A DNA stretch of 64,000 nucleotides from contig NZ_JANLNW010000052.1 of NCBI RefSeq assembly GCF_025465945.1, forward strand, positions 124,001 through 188,000, read 5' to 3'. The notes under the pieces are model-generated. The model searched no databases. It saw only the letters and a list, made by a program, of their open reading frames with translations, and was not told where the DNA came from. This document shows, piece by piece, positions 36,674 through 45,372 of this stretch (its first letter is position 1; every line of letters begins with the position of its first letter). The position numbers and the translations under genes are program-made. This stretch comes from Pseudomonas sp. 6D_7.1_Bac1 (GTDB lineage: Bacteria > Pseudomonadota > Gammaproteobacteria > Pseudomonadales > Pseudomonadaceae).

Positions 36674-37378
36674 ATGACTGACAAGCCTGGTTACCGTCGC
36701 CCGCAAGCGGGCACTCAGCCGGAATATTTGCACCCAGCCTATCAATCGACCAACCGTCGTTCGCCGTCCAAGCCATTGGTGTTTTTGCCTCACTCATTGT
36801 CGGAAATTACCGGCCCGACTATCGGCGCGGAGTACCTGCAAGATCAGGACAACGACCTGACGGCCCAGCATCCGGGCGAGCCATTGGGTGAGCGGATCAT
36901 CATTCACGGCCGTGTGCTGGATGAGAACGGGTTGCCGGTGCCCGGGATTCTGCTGGAGATCTGGCAGGCCAACGCCGCCGGTCGCTACAACCATGACCGT
37001 GACCTGCATGACGCGCCGCTGGACCCGAACTTCACCGGCACCGGGCGCACCGTCACCGATGCCGATGGCGGGTACCAGTTCCAGACCATCAAGCCCGGCG
37101 CCTACCCGTGGGGCAACCACCACAATGCCTGGCGCCCGGCGCATATCCATTTCTCACTGTTCGGGCCGAGCATTCTGACGCGCCTGGTCACGCAGATGTA
37201 CTTCCCCGGTGATCCGTTGCTGGCCTACGACCCGATTTACAACTGCGTGCCCGATACCAGCGCCAAAGAACGCTTGATCGCCCGTTTCGACCTGGAAAAA
37301 ACCATCCCGTCCTACGCCCTCGGTTATCGCTGGGACATCGTTTTGCGCGGCCGCGATGCCACGCCGATGGAGAAATAA
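36674..37378 (+). CDS. pcaH: Protocatechuate 3,4-dioxygenase beta subunit
   Basis: 234-residue iron-binding subunit of the intradiol ring-cleavage dioxygenase. The four Fe(III) ligands are visible: Y105 (GRYNH), Y144 (PGAYPW), H157 and H159 (AHIHF), a constant offset of three from the P. putida ligands Y108, Y147, H160 and H162 (beta numbering without the 300 prefix). It opens protocatechuate to 3-carboxy-cis,cis-muconate. The ATG at 36674 follows AGAGGACAG. The stop is one base from the pcaG start. Confidence 0.95.
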   Translation: MTDKPGYRRPQAGTQPEYLHPAYQSTNRRSPSKPLVFLPHSLSEITGPTIGAEYLQDQDNDLTAQHPGEPLGERIIIHGRVLDENGLPVPGILLEIWQANAAGRYNHDRDLHDAPLDPNFTGTGRTVTDADGGYQFQTIKPGAYPWGNHHNAWRPAHIHFSLFGPSILTRLVTQMYFPGDPLLAYDPIYNCVPDTSAKERLIARFDLEKTIPSYALGYRWDIVLRGRDATPMEK

Positions 37379-37379
37379 G

Positions 37380-37946
37380 ATGACGCTGAACGCGACTACG
37401 TCCCACACAGTCGGGCCGTATTACCACATCGGTCTGACCTGGCTGAACCGTGAGAATTTGACCATTGAAGAGACCCTTGGCGAGCGCGTGACGATCACCG
37501 GGCAGGTGGTCGATGGCAACGGCGATTTCGTCAACGACGCGATGCTGGAAGTCTGGCAGGCCAATGCCGCCGGCAAGTATGACCATCCGGAAGATGAACA
37601 GGACAAACCGCTGGACCCGAACTTCGAAGGGTTTGGCCGGGTGCCGGTGGACGCAGAAGGGCGATTCCGTTTCACCACCATCAAACCTGGGACGGTGCCG
37701 GGGCTCAAGGGCAGCACACAGGCACCGCACCTGGTGGTGCTGGTTTTTGCCCGTGGCCTGGTGAAGCACTTGCTGACGCGAATCTACTTCGAGGGTGAGC
37801 CGGCCAACGCCAGTGACCCGCTGCTGGCCTGCGTTCCCGAGGAGCGCCGCACGACCTTGCTGGCCAAGGCCAATGGGACGGGCGCGTTGCAGTGGAACGT
37901 GATCCTGCAGGGCACCGATGCCGAGACGGTGTTTTTCGATTATTGA
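37380..37946 (+). CDS. pcaG: Protocatechuate 3,4-dioxygenase alpha subunit
   Basis: 188-residue alpha subunit that shapes the active-site pocket but does not hold iron. Typical features are TVGPYYHIGLTW near residue 10 and LEVWQANAAGKYDHP. The start at 37380 follows the pcaH stop after one base. It is the last gene of this transcription unit and is followed by a long inverted repeat. Confidence 0.94.
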   Translation: MTLNATTSHTVGPYYHIGLTWLNRENLTIEETLGERVTITGQVVDGNGDFVNDAMLEVWQANAAGKYDHPEDEQDKPLDPNFEGFGRVPVDAEGRFRFTTIKPGTVPGLKGSTQAPHLVVLVFARGLVKHLLTRIYFEGEPANASDPLLACVPEERRTTLLAKANGTGALQWNVILQGTDAETVFFDY

Positions 37947-37956
37947 GTTCACCGTG

Positions 37957-38070
37957 CTGTTGTGGTGAGGGAGCAAACCCTAATGCCGTTGAGTGAAGGG
38001 GTTTCAGGTTCGGCACATTCCCCGTAGCGGCTTAATTTACCGGCATTAGGGTTTGCCCCCTCACCACAGG
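37957..38070. repeat. Long imperfect inverted repeat after pcaG
   Basis: TGTGGTGAGGGAGCAAACCC at about 37960 and its near-perfect inverse GGGTTTGCCCCCTCACCACA ending at about 38068, including TAATGCCG/CGGCATTA. This is a second REP type, common after Pseudomonas genes, and may end pcaHG transcription. Confidence 0.8.
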
Positions 38071-38142
38071 GATGTGCATCTGTGAAACGGGGCTGTTGCA
38101 AAGTATGTCTAGACTCTCACTGTCCCCATCGAGTGAAAAAAC

Positions 38143-39438
38143 ATGACAACAATAACCAGTCTCTACACCGCTGAAGAGCGTGGAAAAAGGATCTTAGCGA
38201 TTGTCGGGGCGTCTTCCGGCAACCTGGTCGAATGGTTCGATTTCTACGTTTACGCCTTCTGCGCGATCTATTTTGCCCCGGCGTTTTTTCCTTCCGACAA
38301 CCCTACGGTGCAACTGGTTAACACCGCCGGGGTGTTCGCCGCCGGGTTTTTGATGCGTCCCATCGGTGGCTGGCTGTTCGGTCGGGTGGCCGACAAGCAC
38401 GGGCGCAAAAATTCGATGATGATTTCGGTGCTGATGATGTGCGCCGGTTCATTGCTGATTGCCTGCTTGCCGACCTACAAGGACATCGGCGTCTGGGCGC
38501 CGATCCTGCTGCTGGTGGCCCGCCTGATCCAGGGCGTGTCGGTGGGTGGTGAATACGGCACCACTGCGACCTACATGAGTGAGGTCGGGCTCAAGGGCCA
38601 GCGCGGTTTCTACGCCTCGTTCCAGTACGTGACCCTGATTGGCGGGCAATTGCTGGCAGTGTTGTTGGTGGTGATCCTGCAACAGTTTCTGACTGAGGAC
38701 GACCTGCGCGCCTGGGGCTGGCGGATTCCGTTTGTGGTCGGTGCTGTCGCGGCATTGATTTCGCTGTTCCTGCGTCGTTCGCTGAAAGAGACCACCAGCA
38801 AGGAAATGCGCGCAGACAAGGACGCCGGCAGCATCGCCGCGTTGTTCAAGAACCACGCCGCTGCCTTTATTACCGTGCTCGGTTTCACCGCCGGTGGCTC
38901 GCTGATTTTCTACACCTTCACCACGTATATGCAGAAGTACCTGGTGAACACCGCCGGGATGCCCGCCAAGACCGCCAGTTACATCATGACCGGCGTATTG
39001 TTCCTTTATATGTGCATGCAGCCGTTGTTCGGCATGCTGGCGGACAAGATCGGCCGACGTCACTCGATGCTTTGGTTCGGTGCCCTGGGGACGCTGTTCA
39101 CCGTGCCGATCCTGCTGACCTTGAAGTCGGTGACCAGTCCGTTCCTGGCATTTGGGCTGATCACCGTGGCATTGGCGATCGTGAGTTTCTACACCTCGAT
39201 CAGCGGTCTGGTGAAAGCCGAAATGTTCCCGCCGCAAGTCCGTGCGCTGGGGGTGGGCCTGGCCTACGCGGTGGCGAACGCGATCTTCGGTGGTTCGGCG
39301 GAGTACGTGGCCTTGAGCCTGAAGTCGGTCGGTGTGGAGAACTATTTCTACTGGTACGTGACGGTGATGATGGCGGTCGCTTTCCTATTCAGCCTGCGTT
39401 TGCCGAAACGGGCAGCGTATCTGGAAAACGATCTTTGA
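38143..39438 (+). CDS. pcaT: MFS dicarboxylate transporter, PcaT-like
   Basis: 431-residue metabolite:H+ symporter of the KgtP/PcaT group. Typical: [18 protein letters not shown] in helix 1, [19 protein letters not shown] in loop 2-3, and [18 protein letters not shown]. Its place between pcaHG and pcaBDC favours beta-ketoadipate or a related dicarboxylic acid, as for PcaT of P. putida; alpha-ketoglutarate is the alternative. No PcaR-like site was seen directly upstream. Confidence 0.85.
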   Translation: MTTITSLYTAEERGKRILAIVGASSGNLVEWFDFYVYAFCAIYFAPAFFPSDNPTVQLVNTAGVFAAGFLMRPIGGWLFGRVADKHGRKNSMMISVLMMCAGSLLIACLPTYKDIGVWAPILLLVARLIQGVSVGGEYGTTATYMSEVGLKGQRGFYASFQYVTLIGGQLLAVLLVVILQQFLTEDDLRAWGWRIPFVVGAVAALISLFLRRSLKETTSKEMRADKDAGSIAALFKNHAAAFITVLGFTAGGSLIFYTFTTYMQKYLVNTAGMPAKTASYIMTGVLFLYMCMQPLFGMLADKIGRRHSMLWFGALGTLFTVPILLTLKSVTSPFLAFGLITVALAIVSFYTSISGLVKAEMFPPQVRALGVGLAYAVANAIFGGSAEYVALSLKSVGVENYFYWYVTVMMAVAFLFSLRLPKRAAYLENDL

Positions 39439-39486
39439 ATTGTCGGCGCGCGCCTGAATCGGGTGCGCGCCGCGTAAGGAATCCCT

Positions 39487-40848
39487 ATGCAACGACCGAG
39501 CAATCAATTGTTCGATGCCTATTTCACTGCTCGAAATATGCGCGAGGTGTTTTGCGATCAGGGCCGGGTTCAGGCCATGCTCGATTTCGAAGCCGCACTG
39601 GCCCGGGCCGAAGCGCGGGTCGGGCTGATTCCGGCGTCCGCTGTTGCACCGATCGAGGCGGCCTGCCAAGCCGAGCACTACGACTTTTCTGCCCTCGGCG
39701 AGGCGATAGCGATTGCCGGTAACTCGGCGATCCCGTTGGTCAAGGCACTGGGCAAGCAGATCGCTGCCCATGACCAGGACGCCGAGCGTTACGTGCATCT
39801 GGGCGCGACCAGTCAGGATGTGATGGACACCGGCCTGGTGCTGCAACTGCGCCAGGCACTGCATTTGATCGACACCGATCTGGCGCGACTTGGTGATGCT
39901 CTGGCGATCCAGGCCCGGCGCCATGCGCTCACGCCTCTGGCCGGACGCACTTGGCTGCAACATGCGACGCCGGTCACGCTGGGGATGAAAATCGCCGGTT
40001 GGCTGGGGGCGGTGACCCGCAGTCGGCAACGTCTGCAAGCACTCAAGCCGCGCCTGTTGGTGCTGCAATTTGGTGGCGCCAGCGGGACCCTCGCGGCCCT
40101 TGGCGAGCAGGCCATACCGATTGCCGAAGCATTGGCGCAGGAGCTGCAACTCACGCTGCCGGAACAACCCTGGCACACCCAACGCGACCGACTGGTGGAG
40201 TTCGGCGCAGTGCTTGGACTGATCGCCGGCAGCCTCGGCAAACTGGGCCGTGACGTGAGTCTGTTGATGCAGACCGAGGCGGCGGAAGTCTTCGAACCCT
40301 CGGCACCGGGCAAGGGCGGCTCCTCGACCATGCCGCACAAACGCAACCCGGTGGGTGCGGCCGTGCTGATCGGTGCCGCGACCCGTGTTCCCGGTTTGCT
40401 GTCGACACTGTTCAGCGCCATGCCTCAAGAGCACGAACGCAGCCTGGGGTTGTGGCATGCCGAGTGGGAAACCCTGCCGGAAATCTGCTGCCTGGTCTCC
40501 GGTGCCCTGCAGCAAGCGCTGTTGGTGGCGCAAGGGCTGGAGGTCGACGCCGAGCGCATGGCCAGGAATCTCGATTTGACTCAAGGTCTGGTGTTGGCCG
40601 AAGCGGTCAGTATCGTACTTGCCCAACGGATCGGTCGCGACAGCGCGCACCATCTGCTGGAGCTTTGCTGTAAGCGAGCGGTGGCCGAGCATCGACATTT
40701 GCGTGCGGTTCTCGGCGATGAACCGCAGGTGACCGCCGAGCTTTCGAGTACTGAACTCGATCAATTGATGAACCCTGCGCATTACCTCGGCCAGGCTCAA
40801 ACCTGGGTTGAGCGTGCGCTGGCCGAACATTTCGCCCTGACTGCCTGA
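39487..40848 (+). CDS. pcaB: 3-carboxy-cis,cis-muconate cycloisomerase
   Basis: 453-residue member of the fumarase/aspartase superfamily. The signature GKGGSSTMPHKRNPVG is at about 277-292, and HLGATSQDVMDTGL lies near residue 100. It cyclises 3-carboxymuconate to gamma-carboxymuconolactone. It begins 48 bases after pcaT and is followed 12 bases later by pcaD. Confidence 0.95.
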   Translation: MQRPSNQLFDAYFTARNMREVFCDQGRVQAMLDFEAALARAEARVGLIPASAVAPIEAACQAEHYDFSALGEAIAIAGNSAIPLVKALGKQIAAHDQDAERYVHLGATSQDVMDTGLVLQLRQALHLIDTDLARLGDALAIQARRHALTPLAGRTWLQHATPVTLGMKIAGWLGAVTRSRQRLQALKPRLLVLQFGGASGTLAALGEQAIPIAEALAQELQLTLPEQPWHTQRDRLVEFGAVLGLIAGSLGKLGRDVSLLMQTEAAEVFEPSAPGKGGSSTMPHKRNPVGAAVLIGAATRVPGLLSTLFSAMPQEHERSLGLWHAEWETLPEICCLVSGALQQALLVAQGLEVDAERMARNLDLTQGLVLAEAVSIVLAQRIGRDSAHHLLELCCKRAVAEHRHLRAVLGDEPQVTAELSSTELDQLMNPAHYLGQAQTWVERALAEHFALTA

Positions 40849-40860
40849 AGGAGAATTTCC

Positions 40861-41661
40861 GTGGGATTCGTACAACTCGCCGACGGCGAACTGAACTATC
40901 AACTCGACGGCCCTGAACATGCCCCGGTGCTGGTGCTGTCCAACTCGCTGGGCACAGACCTGCACATGTGGGACGTGCAGATTCCAGCGCTCACCGAGCA
41001 CTTTCGCGTGCTGCGTTTCGACACTCGTGGCCATGGTCGTTCGCTGGTGACGCCGGGGCCGTACAGCATCGAACAGTTGGGCCGTGACGTGCTGGCGCTG
41101 CTGGATGCCTTGCACATCGAACGCGCACACTTTTGCGGTCTGTCCATGGGCGGGCTGATCGGTCAGTGGTTGGGGATCAACGCCGGTGAGCGTCTGCGCA
41201 AACTGGTGGTGTGCAACACTGCAGCGAAAATTGGTGATCCTTCCGGCTGGAACCCGCGTATCGAAACCGTACTGCGCGACGGTCCGGCGGCGATGGTCGC
41301 ACTGCGCGATGCGTCGATTGCCCGTTGGTTTACCCCGGACTTCGCCGAGGCCAATCCGGCCGTGGCGAAACAGATCACCGACATGCTCGCCGCCACCTCA
41401 CCACAGGGTTATGCGGCCAATTGCGCAGCGGTACGCGATGCCGATTTCCGTGAGCAACTGGCGTCGATCACAGTGCCGACCCTGGTTATCGCCGGCACTG
41501 AAGATGCGGTCACGCCACCTTCCGGCGGGCACTTTATTCAAGAGCAGGTGAGAGGCGCCGAGTACGCTGAGTTCTATGCCGCGCACCTGTCCAACGTTCA
41601 GGCAGGCAGTGCGTTTAGTGATCGGGTGCTGAGTTTTCTGTTGGCTGAAAAGTCTATCTGA
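40861..41661 (+). CDS. pcaD: 3-oxoadipate enol-lactonase
   Basis: 266-residue alpha/beta hydrolase starting at a GTG with AGGAG upstream. Nucleophile S95 in FCGLSMGGLIGQW, acid in GTEDAVTPP and a C-terminal histidine complete the triad. It hydrolyses the enol-lactone to beta-ketoadipate. The gene sits between pcaB and pcaC, the usual order, with 12- and 10-base gaps. Confidence 0.95.
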   Translation: MGFVQLADGELNYQLDGPEHAPVLVLSNSLGTDLHMWDVQIPALTEHFRVLRFDTRGHGRSLVTPGPYSIEQLGRDVLALLDALHIERAHFCGLSMGGLIGQWLGINAGERLRKLVVCNTAAKIGDPSGWNPRIETVLRDGPAAMVALRDASIARWFTPDFAEANPAVAKQITDMLAATSPQGYAANCAAVRDADFREQLASITVPTLVIAGTEDAVTPPSGGHFIQEQVRGAEYAEFYAAHLSNVQAGSAFSDRVLSFLLAEKSI

Positions 41662-41671
41662 GGAGCGATTT

Positions 41672-42064
41672 GTGGACGAGAAACAACGTTATGACGATGG
41701 CATGCACGTGCGTCGCGCCGTACTCGGCGATGCCCATGTCGATCGCAGCCTGGCAACCCTGACCGAGTTCAACGCGGAATTTCAGGAAATGATCACCCGC
41801 CACGCCTGGGGTGACATCTGGACCCGTCCGGGTCTGCCACGTCACACCCGCAGCCTGATCACCATCGCCATGCTGATCGGCATGAACCGCAACGAAGAAC
41901 TGAAAATGCACCTGCGTTGCGCGGCGAACAACGGCGTCAGCCGCGCCGAGATCAAGGAAGTGTTGATGCAGAGCGCGATCTATTGCGGCATCCCGGCGGC
42001 CAATGCGACTTTCCACCTGGCCGAGTCGGTGTGGGACGAGTTGGGTGTTGAATCACGCGAGTAA
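41672..42064 (+). CDS. pcaC: 4-carboxymuconolactone decarboxylase
   Basis: 130-residue protein of the CMD family, starting at GTG (VDEKQRYDDGMHVRRAVLGD) with AGGAG upstream. Motifs such as RPGLPRHTRSLITIAMLIGMNR and LRCAANNGVSRAEIKEVLMQ are typical. It removes the carboxyl group of gamma-carboxymuconolactone to give the enol-lactone. It ends the pcaBDC run. Confidence 0.95.
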   Translation: MDEKQRYDDGMHVRRAVLGDAHVDRSLATLTEFNAEFQEMITRHAWGDIWTRPGLPRHTRSLITIAMLIGMNRNEELKMHLRCAANNGVSRAEIKEVLMQSAIYCGIPAANATFHLAESVWDELGVESRE

Positions 42065-42082
42065 TGACCCTAGGGGGCGTTC

Positions 42083-42982
42083 TCAATCGGAGTTGCTGTT
42101 CCAGAACCAACCCCACACGCCAGGCAAATGCACCGGTTGGTTGGCATCGCGAACCGTGCGGGCCAGAGCCGCATCTCGCAAGGCTATATGTTCGTCGTAA
42201 AAAGGTTTGGTGGCGGTGGTCACGCCGGTCTCGCGGGCGCTGTCGAGCAATATCTGTAGATACTCCTCCATATGCCAGGACGTGTAGCGATTGAGGTCGT
42301 GAAACGTCACCACCACCGGAATGACGCCATCAACCGTCGGCAGTTCTCCGGCCGCTATCCGTTCGCGCACCTCGGACATTTGCTTGAGGAGGTTGGCACG
42401 CCGGCGTGGGCTGCCATTGAACCCCCAGATCTTGCCGTCATTGGCGCTCAGATCAGTCAGCAACACCTGCAAGCTGTGTTGTTGATAGGCGGCAAATGTG
42501 CGTTTGTCGTAATTCCAGAACGGTGGGCGCAACAGCATCGGCGGGCTGCCGGTGATCGAAGCTATGTCCGCAGAGCCTTGGGTGAGCGACCGTTCGAGTT
42601 CTTCCGGGGAGAGCGAGCGGTGATTGGTATGCCACGGCGTAGCGGTGTGGAAGCCCAGGATATGGCCCTCAGCATGTTCACGCTGCATGATTTTGCGGCC
42701 CAGTTCGCTGCCACCGGCCCGGGGTGCTTGTGTCTGTACGAAGAACACAGCCTTGATGCCCGGCTCAATCGGGTTGTTGGCCAGCACGTCGAGAATGGCA
42801 GTGGTTGGATTGAAGAAACCGGACGCGCTTGGACCGTCGTCGAAGGTCAGCAGAAAACGGATCGGCGGGGACGAACGCAAAAGCTGAGCGGTCTGCGGGG
42901 TCAGCTCGATCGGCGGGCCGATACAGCCGCTGAGGCCGACCGTCACGACAAGGGCTAATAAAACAGTGGCGATCAATTTCAT
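42083..42982 (-). CDS. Polysaccharide deacetylase family lipoprotein
   Basis: 299 residues. The signal peptide ends in lipobox GLSGC (C20). The NodB-type motif is LLTFDDGPS (D48/D49), the metal histidines are in FHTATPWH, and the RPPFWNYDKRTFA and VTFHDLN segments complete the site. It probably deacetylates peptidoglycan or an envelope polysaccharide; the substrate is not shown by context. It converges on pcaC with an 18-base gap and is not part of the pca pathway. Confidence 0.85.
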   Translation of the reverse strand: MKLIATVLLALVVTVGLSGCIGPPIELTPQTAQLLRSSPPIRFLLTFDDGPSASGFFNPTTAILDVLANNPIEPGIKAVFFVQTQAPRAGGSELGRKIMQREHAEGHILGFHTATPWHTNHRSLSPEELERSLTQGSADIASITGSPPMLLRPPFWNYDKRTFAAYQQHSLQVLLTDLSANDGKIWGFNGSPRRRANLLKQMSEVRERIAAGELPTVDGVIPVVVTFHDLNRYTSWHMEEYLQILLDSARETGVTTATKPFYDEHIALRDAALARTVRDANQPVHLPGVWGWFWNSNSD

Positions 42983-43132
42983 GTTGTTGGCGTGGTCCGC
43001 GACAAATCAGGATGAACACAGGCCATCGACGAGCAGTGATTCACCGCGCGCAAGACCGTCGTTCCTATGGAGGTATCCATAGGAACATAGCGGGTGTGAA
43101 CGGTTCGTGTGCGCGCGGAATTTATTATCGGG

Positions 43133-44383
43133 TCAGAGCAGGCTGATCGGGTAGCTGATGATCAGGCGGTTTTCGTCGAACTCGTTGTTGCTGTAATCGC
43201 GACGCATGCTCGAGTTGCGCCACCTGACGTTGAGGCTTTTCAGGCTGCCACTTTGCACGGTGTAGCCGACTTCGGTCTCGCGGCCCCATTCCTTGCCGTT
43301 GGTGACGGTCCCGGTGTGCACGTTGTCGCCGCTGATGTAGCGGTTCATCAGGGTCAGGCCGGGAATGCCTGCGGCGGCGAAGTTGTAGTCGTGGCGCAGT
43401 TGCCAGGACTTTTCTTTGGCGTTGTCGTAGCTTGAGTTGTAGCTGTCGTTGGCCAGTGTCCCGCCACTGGTGCCGTTGACCCGCATCCAGGCGCTGTCGC
43501 CGGTGAGTTTCTGCAAGCCGACATAGAAGGTACTGCCGCCATATCTGGCCGAGAACAGCCCGGACCAGGTTTTGTTATCGAGGTCGCCGGCCCGTGCGCT
43601 GCCATCTTCCTTGCCATAGAAGAAGCCCAGGTTGGCACCGAGGGTCCAGTCACCCAATGGCTGGGTGTGGACCAGGTTGAGGAATTGTTGACTGTAGATG
43701 TCCTTGAGTTGGGCATTCCACACCCCGATTTGCGTGCGCTTGTCGTTGAAGCTGTACTCGCCGCCCTCGAAGTTGAAACGGTCGGAGGTGACTGCCGGAT
43801 TACCGGTCATCGACATGTCGCTCATGCTGCTGTCGTCACGCGGGCTGTTGCCGCGCATTTGACCGCCGTAGAGCGTCAGGCCGTCGATTTCCTTCGAGGT
43901 GATCTGGCCGCCGCGAAAGGTCTGTGGCAATGAACGTCCATCGTCCGAACGCAGGATCGGCAGCACCGGCATCCACTCACCCACTTTCAACTCGGTCTGG
44001 GACAGCTTCGCCTTGAAGGCCACACCCAGACGCCCGAAGTCATCGGCGGGGCGGCCGTCGTGGTCCAGCGGCAGCAACTGCGTGCCCCCGGTGCCGCGTC
44101 CGCCATCGAGTTTCAACGAGTACAAGCCCAATACGTCCATGCCGAAACCGACGGTGCCCTGGGTGAACCCGGATTTGGCATCGAGGATGAAGCTTTGCGT
44201 CCACTCTGCCGCCGTGTGTTGCGCATGGGTCGGGTTGGTGAAGTTGCGGTTGAAGTAGAAGTTGCGCAGGTTCAGGTTGGCGCTGGCGTCTTCGAGAAAA
44301 CCCGATTCCTGAGCCATGACGGGCAGAGTCGCGGTCAGCAGGCTCGGCAGAATAAGGGCGGTTGTCAGAGTGAATGGCTTCAT
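43133..44383 (-). CDS. OprD-family outer-membrane porin
   Basis: 416 residues from the start MKPFTLTTAL, signal peptide ending VMA (about residue 24). Then FLEDASANLNLRNFYFNRNF, the OprD-family N-terminal signature, and alternating beta strands to a C-terminal strand. OprD porins carry basic amino acids or aromatic acids. The nearby pca genes suggest aromatic-acid uptake (OpdK-like) as inference. The frame is open to 44449, but the residues before MKPF lack signal-peptide character. PcaR-like repeats lie 423-475 bases upstream. Confidence 0.85.
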   Translation of the reverse strand: MKPFTLTTALILPSLLTATLPVMAQESGFLEDASANLNLRNFYFNRNFTNPTHAQHTAAEWTQSFILDAKSGFTQGTVGFGMDVLGLYSLKLDGGRGTGGTQLLPLDHDGRPADDFGRLGVAFKAKLSQTELKVGEWMPVLPILRSDDGRSLPQTFRGGQITSKEIDGLTLYGGQMRGNSPRDDSSMSDMSMTGNPAVTSDRFNFEGGEYSFNDKRTQIGVWNAQLKDIYSQQFLNLVHTQPLGDWTLGANLGFFYGKEDGSARAGDLDNKTWSGLFSARYGGSTFYVGLQKLTGDSAWMRVNGTSGGTLANDSYNSSYDNAKEKSWQLRHDYNFAAAGIPGLTLMNRYISGDNVHTGTVTNGKEWGRETEVGYTVQSGSLKSLNVRWRNSSMRRDYSNNEFDENRLIISYPISLL

Positions 44384-44805
44384 GTGCTGGGTTTCTCTAA
44401 TTGTTAGGGATGAAGCAGGGCGCAGCCGCAACTTTGGGGTTGCAGTCAAAAAAATGAATTCACAAAGGGCGTGGTCGGCGCAATTAGCTGGAGCGGGCGG
44501 GGTGCGTAGTCATGGTGTCGAACCTGTTGTTATTGGTTTTGGTAGGTGCGGGCATGGTGCGGGGGATCGATGGCGGGATTCAATTGGGCGGAAGGGGTTT
44601 TGGGCGATTAACGAACACTAATCAATGCCGCCGGTCGCTGCCGATATGAAGCATTCTTAATAAAATCCCGTAGTTGTCCGGGTAAGTAATGGGTGTTCGG
44701 CGTTGCGTTCTATTAATGGCGCTGGTGTTCTTTGGAGGGTGTTAAATAGAAGTGTTTATTACTTTGGTTGTAAGCGGTTTCTTACAGTTGTTACTGTCAT
44801 TAAAC
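44384..44805. other. A+T-rich intergenic DNA upstream of the porin
   Basis: About 420 bases with no supported gene, becoming clearly A+T-rich to the right (sampled 60-base blocks at 44641, 44761 and 44821 are about 43, 37 and 33% G+C). This contrasts with the genes on either side and marks the left edge of the RiPP-like locus. Confidence 0.5.
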
Positions 44806-44858
44806 GACTATCGATAATCGCCAGTTAAACTTAAGAATTGGTGTTATCGATTATCGTG
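44806..44858. promoter_or_regulatory. Paired IclR/PcaR-like operator between the porin and RiPP-like locus
   Basis: CGATAATCG (44812-44820) and its inverse CGATTATCG (44848-44856), each embedded in TATCGATA or ATCGATT. The same 9-mer pair precedes pcaR. Centres are 36 bases apart. The site lies 144 bases before the RiPP-like precursor and about 420 before the divergent porin. Confidence 0.6.
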
Positions 44859-45001
44859 AAATGGTTTAAGGGAATAGAGTGGTGTGGCTGGAAAAGAGAG
44901 TAGGCCTTGCTATATTCAAAGTCCTCGGGCGGGCAAAGGAACGTTTCATGCTTCGTCAGGGGTGCATTTTTCGTCATGCCGAAATAACAAGGAGAAATAC
45001 G

Positions 45002-45259
45002 ATGAGTAATAAAGTCAATCAGCAGACCTTAGCCTCGGTTGTTGGACGTGCCGTGCTGGATCCGGGTTTTGCCGATGCACTCCAAAATGATCCTGCCACG
45101 GCAGCTAAAAATGTCGGTGTGCATCTAAGTGCTGATGAAATTGCGGCGGTTAAAAGCATTAATGTTGCAAATCTGACGGCCGCTTCTGCCGGTATCCGAA
45201 GCAATCTGGGTACACGTGCCGTATTTGATACCCAGCAACAGCAGGCGCGAATGGATTAA
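45002..45259 (+). CDS. Putative RiPP precursor peptide, NHLP/Os1348-like leader
   Basis: 85 residues with AAGGAGA before the ATG. Residues 8-23 (QTLASVVGRAVLDPGF) followed by ALQNDPATAAKNVGVHLSADE resemble the leader of the NHLP-clan Os1348 family. The putative core (about 60-85) is SAGIRSNLGTRAVFDT then four glutamines and ARMD. It contains no cysteine and ends in Asp, so cysteine-directed heterocycles are excluded; Asp, Asn, Phe or Arg are the candidate targets. A frame open upstream to 44879 lacks a better start. It heads a run of three modification-type genes and a strong hairpin. Confidence 0.78.
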   Translation: MSNKVNQQTLASVVGRAVLDPGFADALQNDPATAAKNVGVHLSADEIAAVKSINVANLTAASAGIRSNLGTRAVFDTQQQQARMD

Positions 45260-45270
45260 AGGTCGGTGAT

Positions 45271-45323
45271 GCCATTTGGCGTGCCCCGAAAGGTGGGTCT
45301 TTTACGGTGGTACGCCGAATGGC
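45271..45323 (+). promoter_or_regulatory. Strong RNA hairpin between precursor and enzymes
   Basis: GCCATTTGGCGTGCC (45271-45285) pairs with GGTACGCCGAATGGC (45309-45323) over all 15 positions, two of them G-U, around a 23-base loop. No T run follows, so it is not a full terminator. The place, 11 bases after the precursor stop, is typical of hairpins that favour precursor over enzyme expression. Confidence 0.75.
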
Positions 45324-45372
45324 TTTATGAAATGTCATGAGGCAAAGCGGTCGAGCGCGGAGTGAATGACTC

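Noticed and set aside
39385..41130. 581-codon frame antisense to pcaB and pcaD
   Set aside because: Both genes on the other strand have complete catalytic motifs. This frame has only a shadow composition.
44879..45001. Upstream extension of the precursor frame (41 residues)
   Set aside because: The residues are not like the NHLP leader, and a much better ribosome-binding site (AAGGAGA) lies just before 45002.
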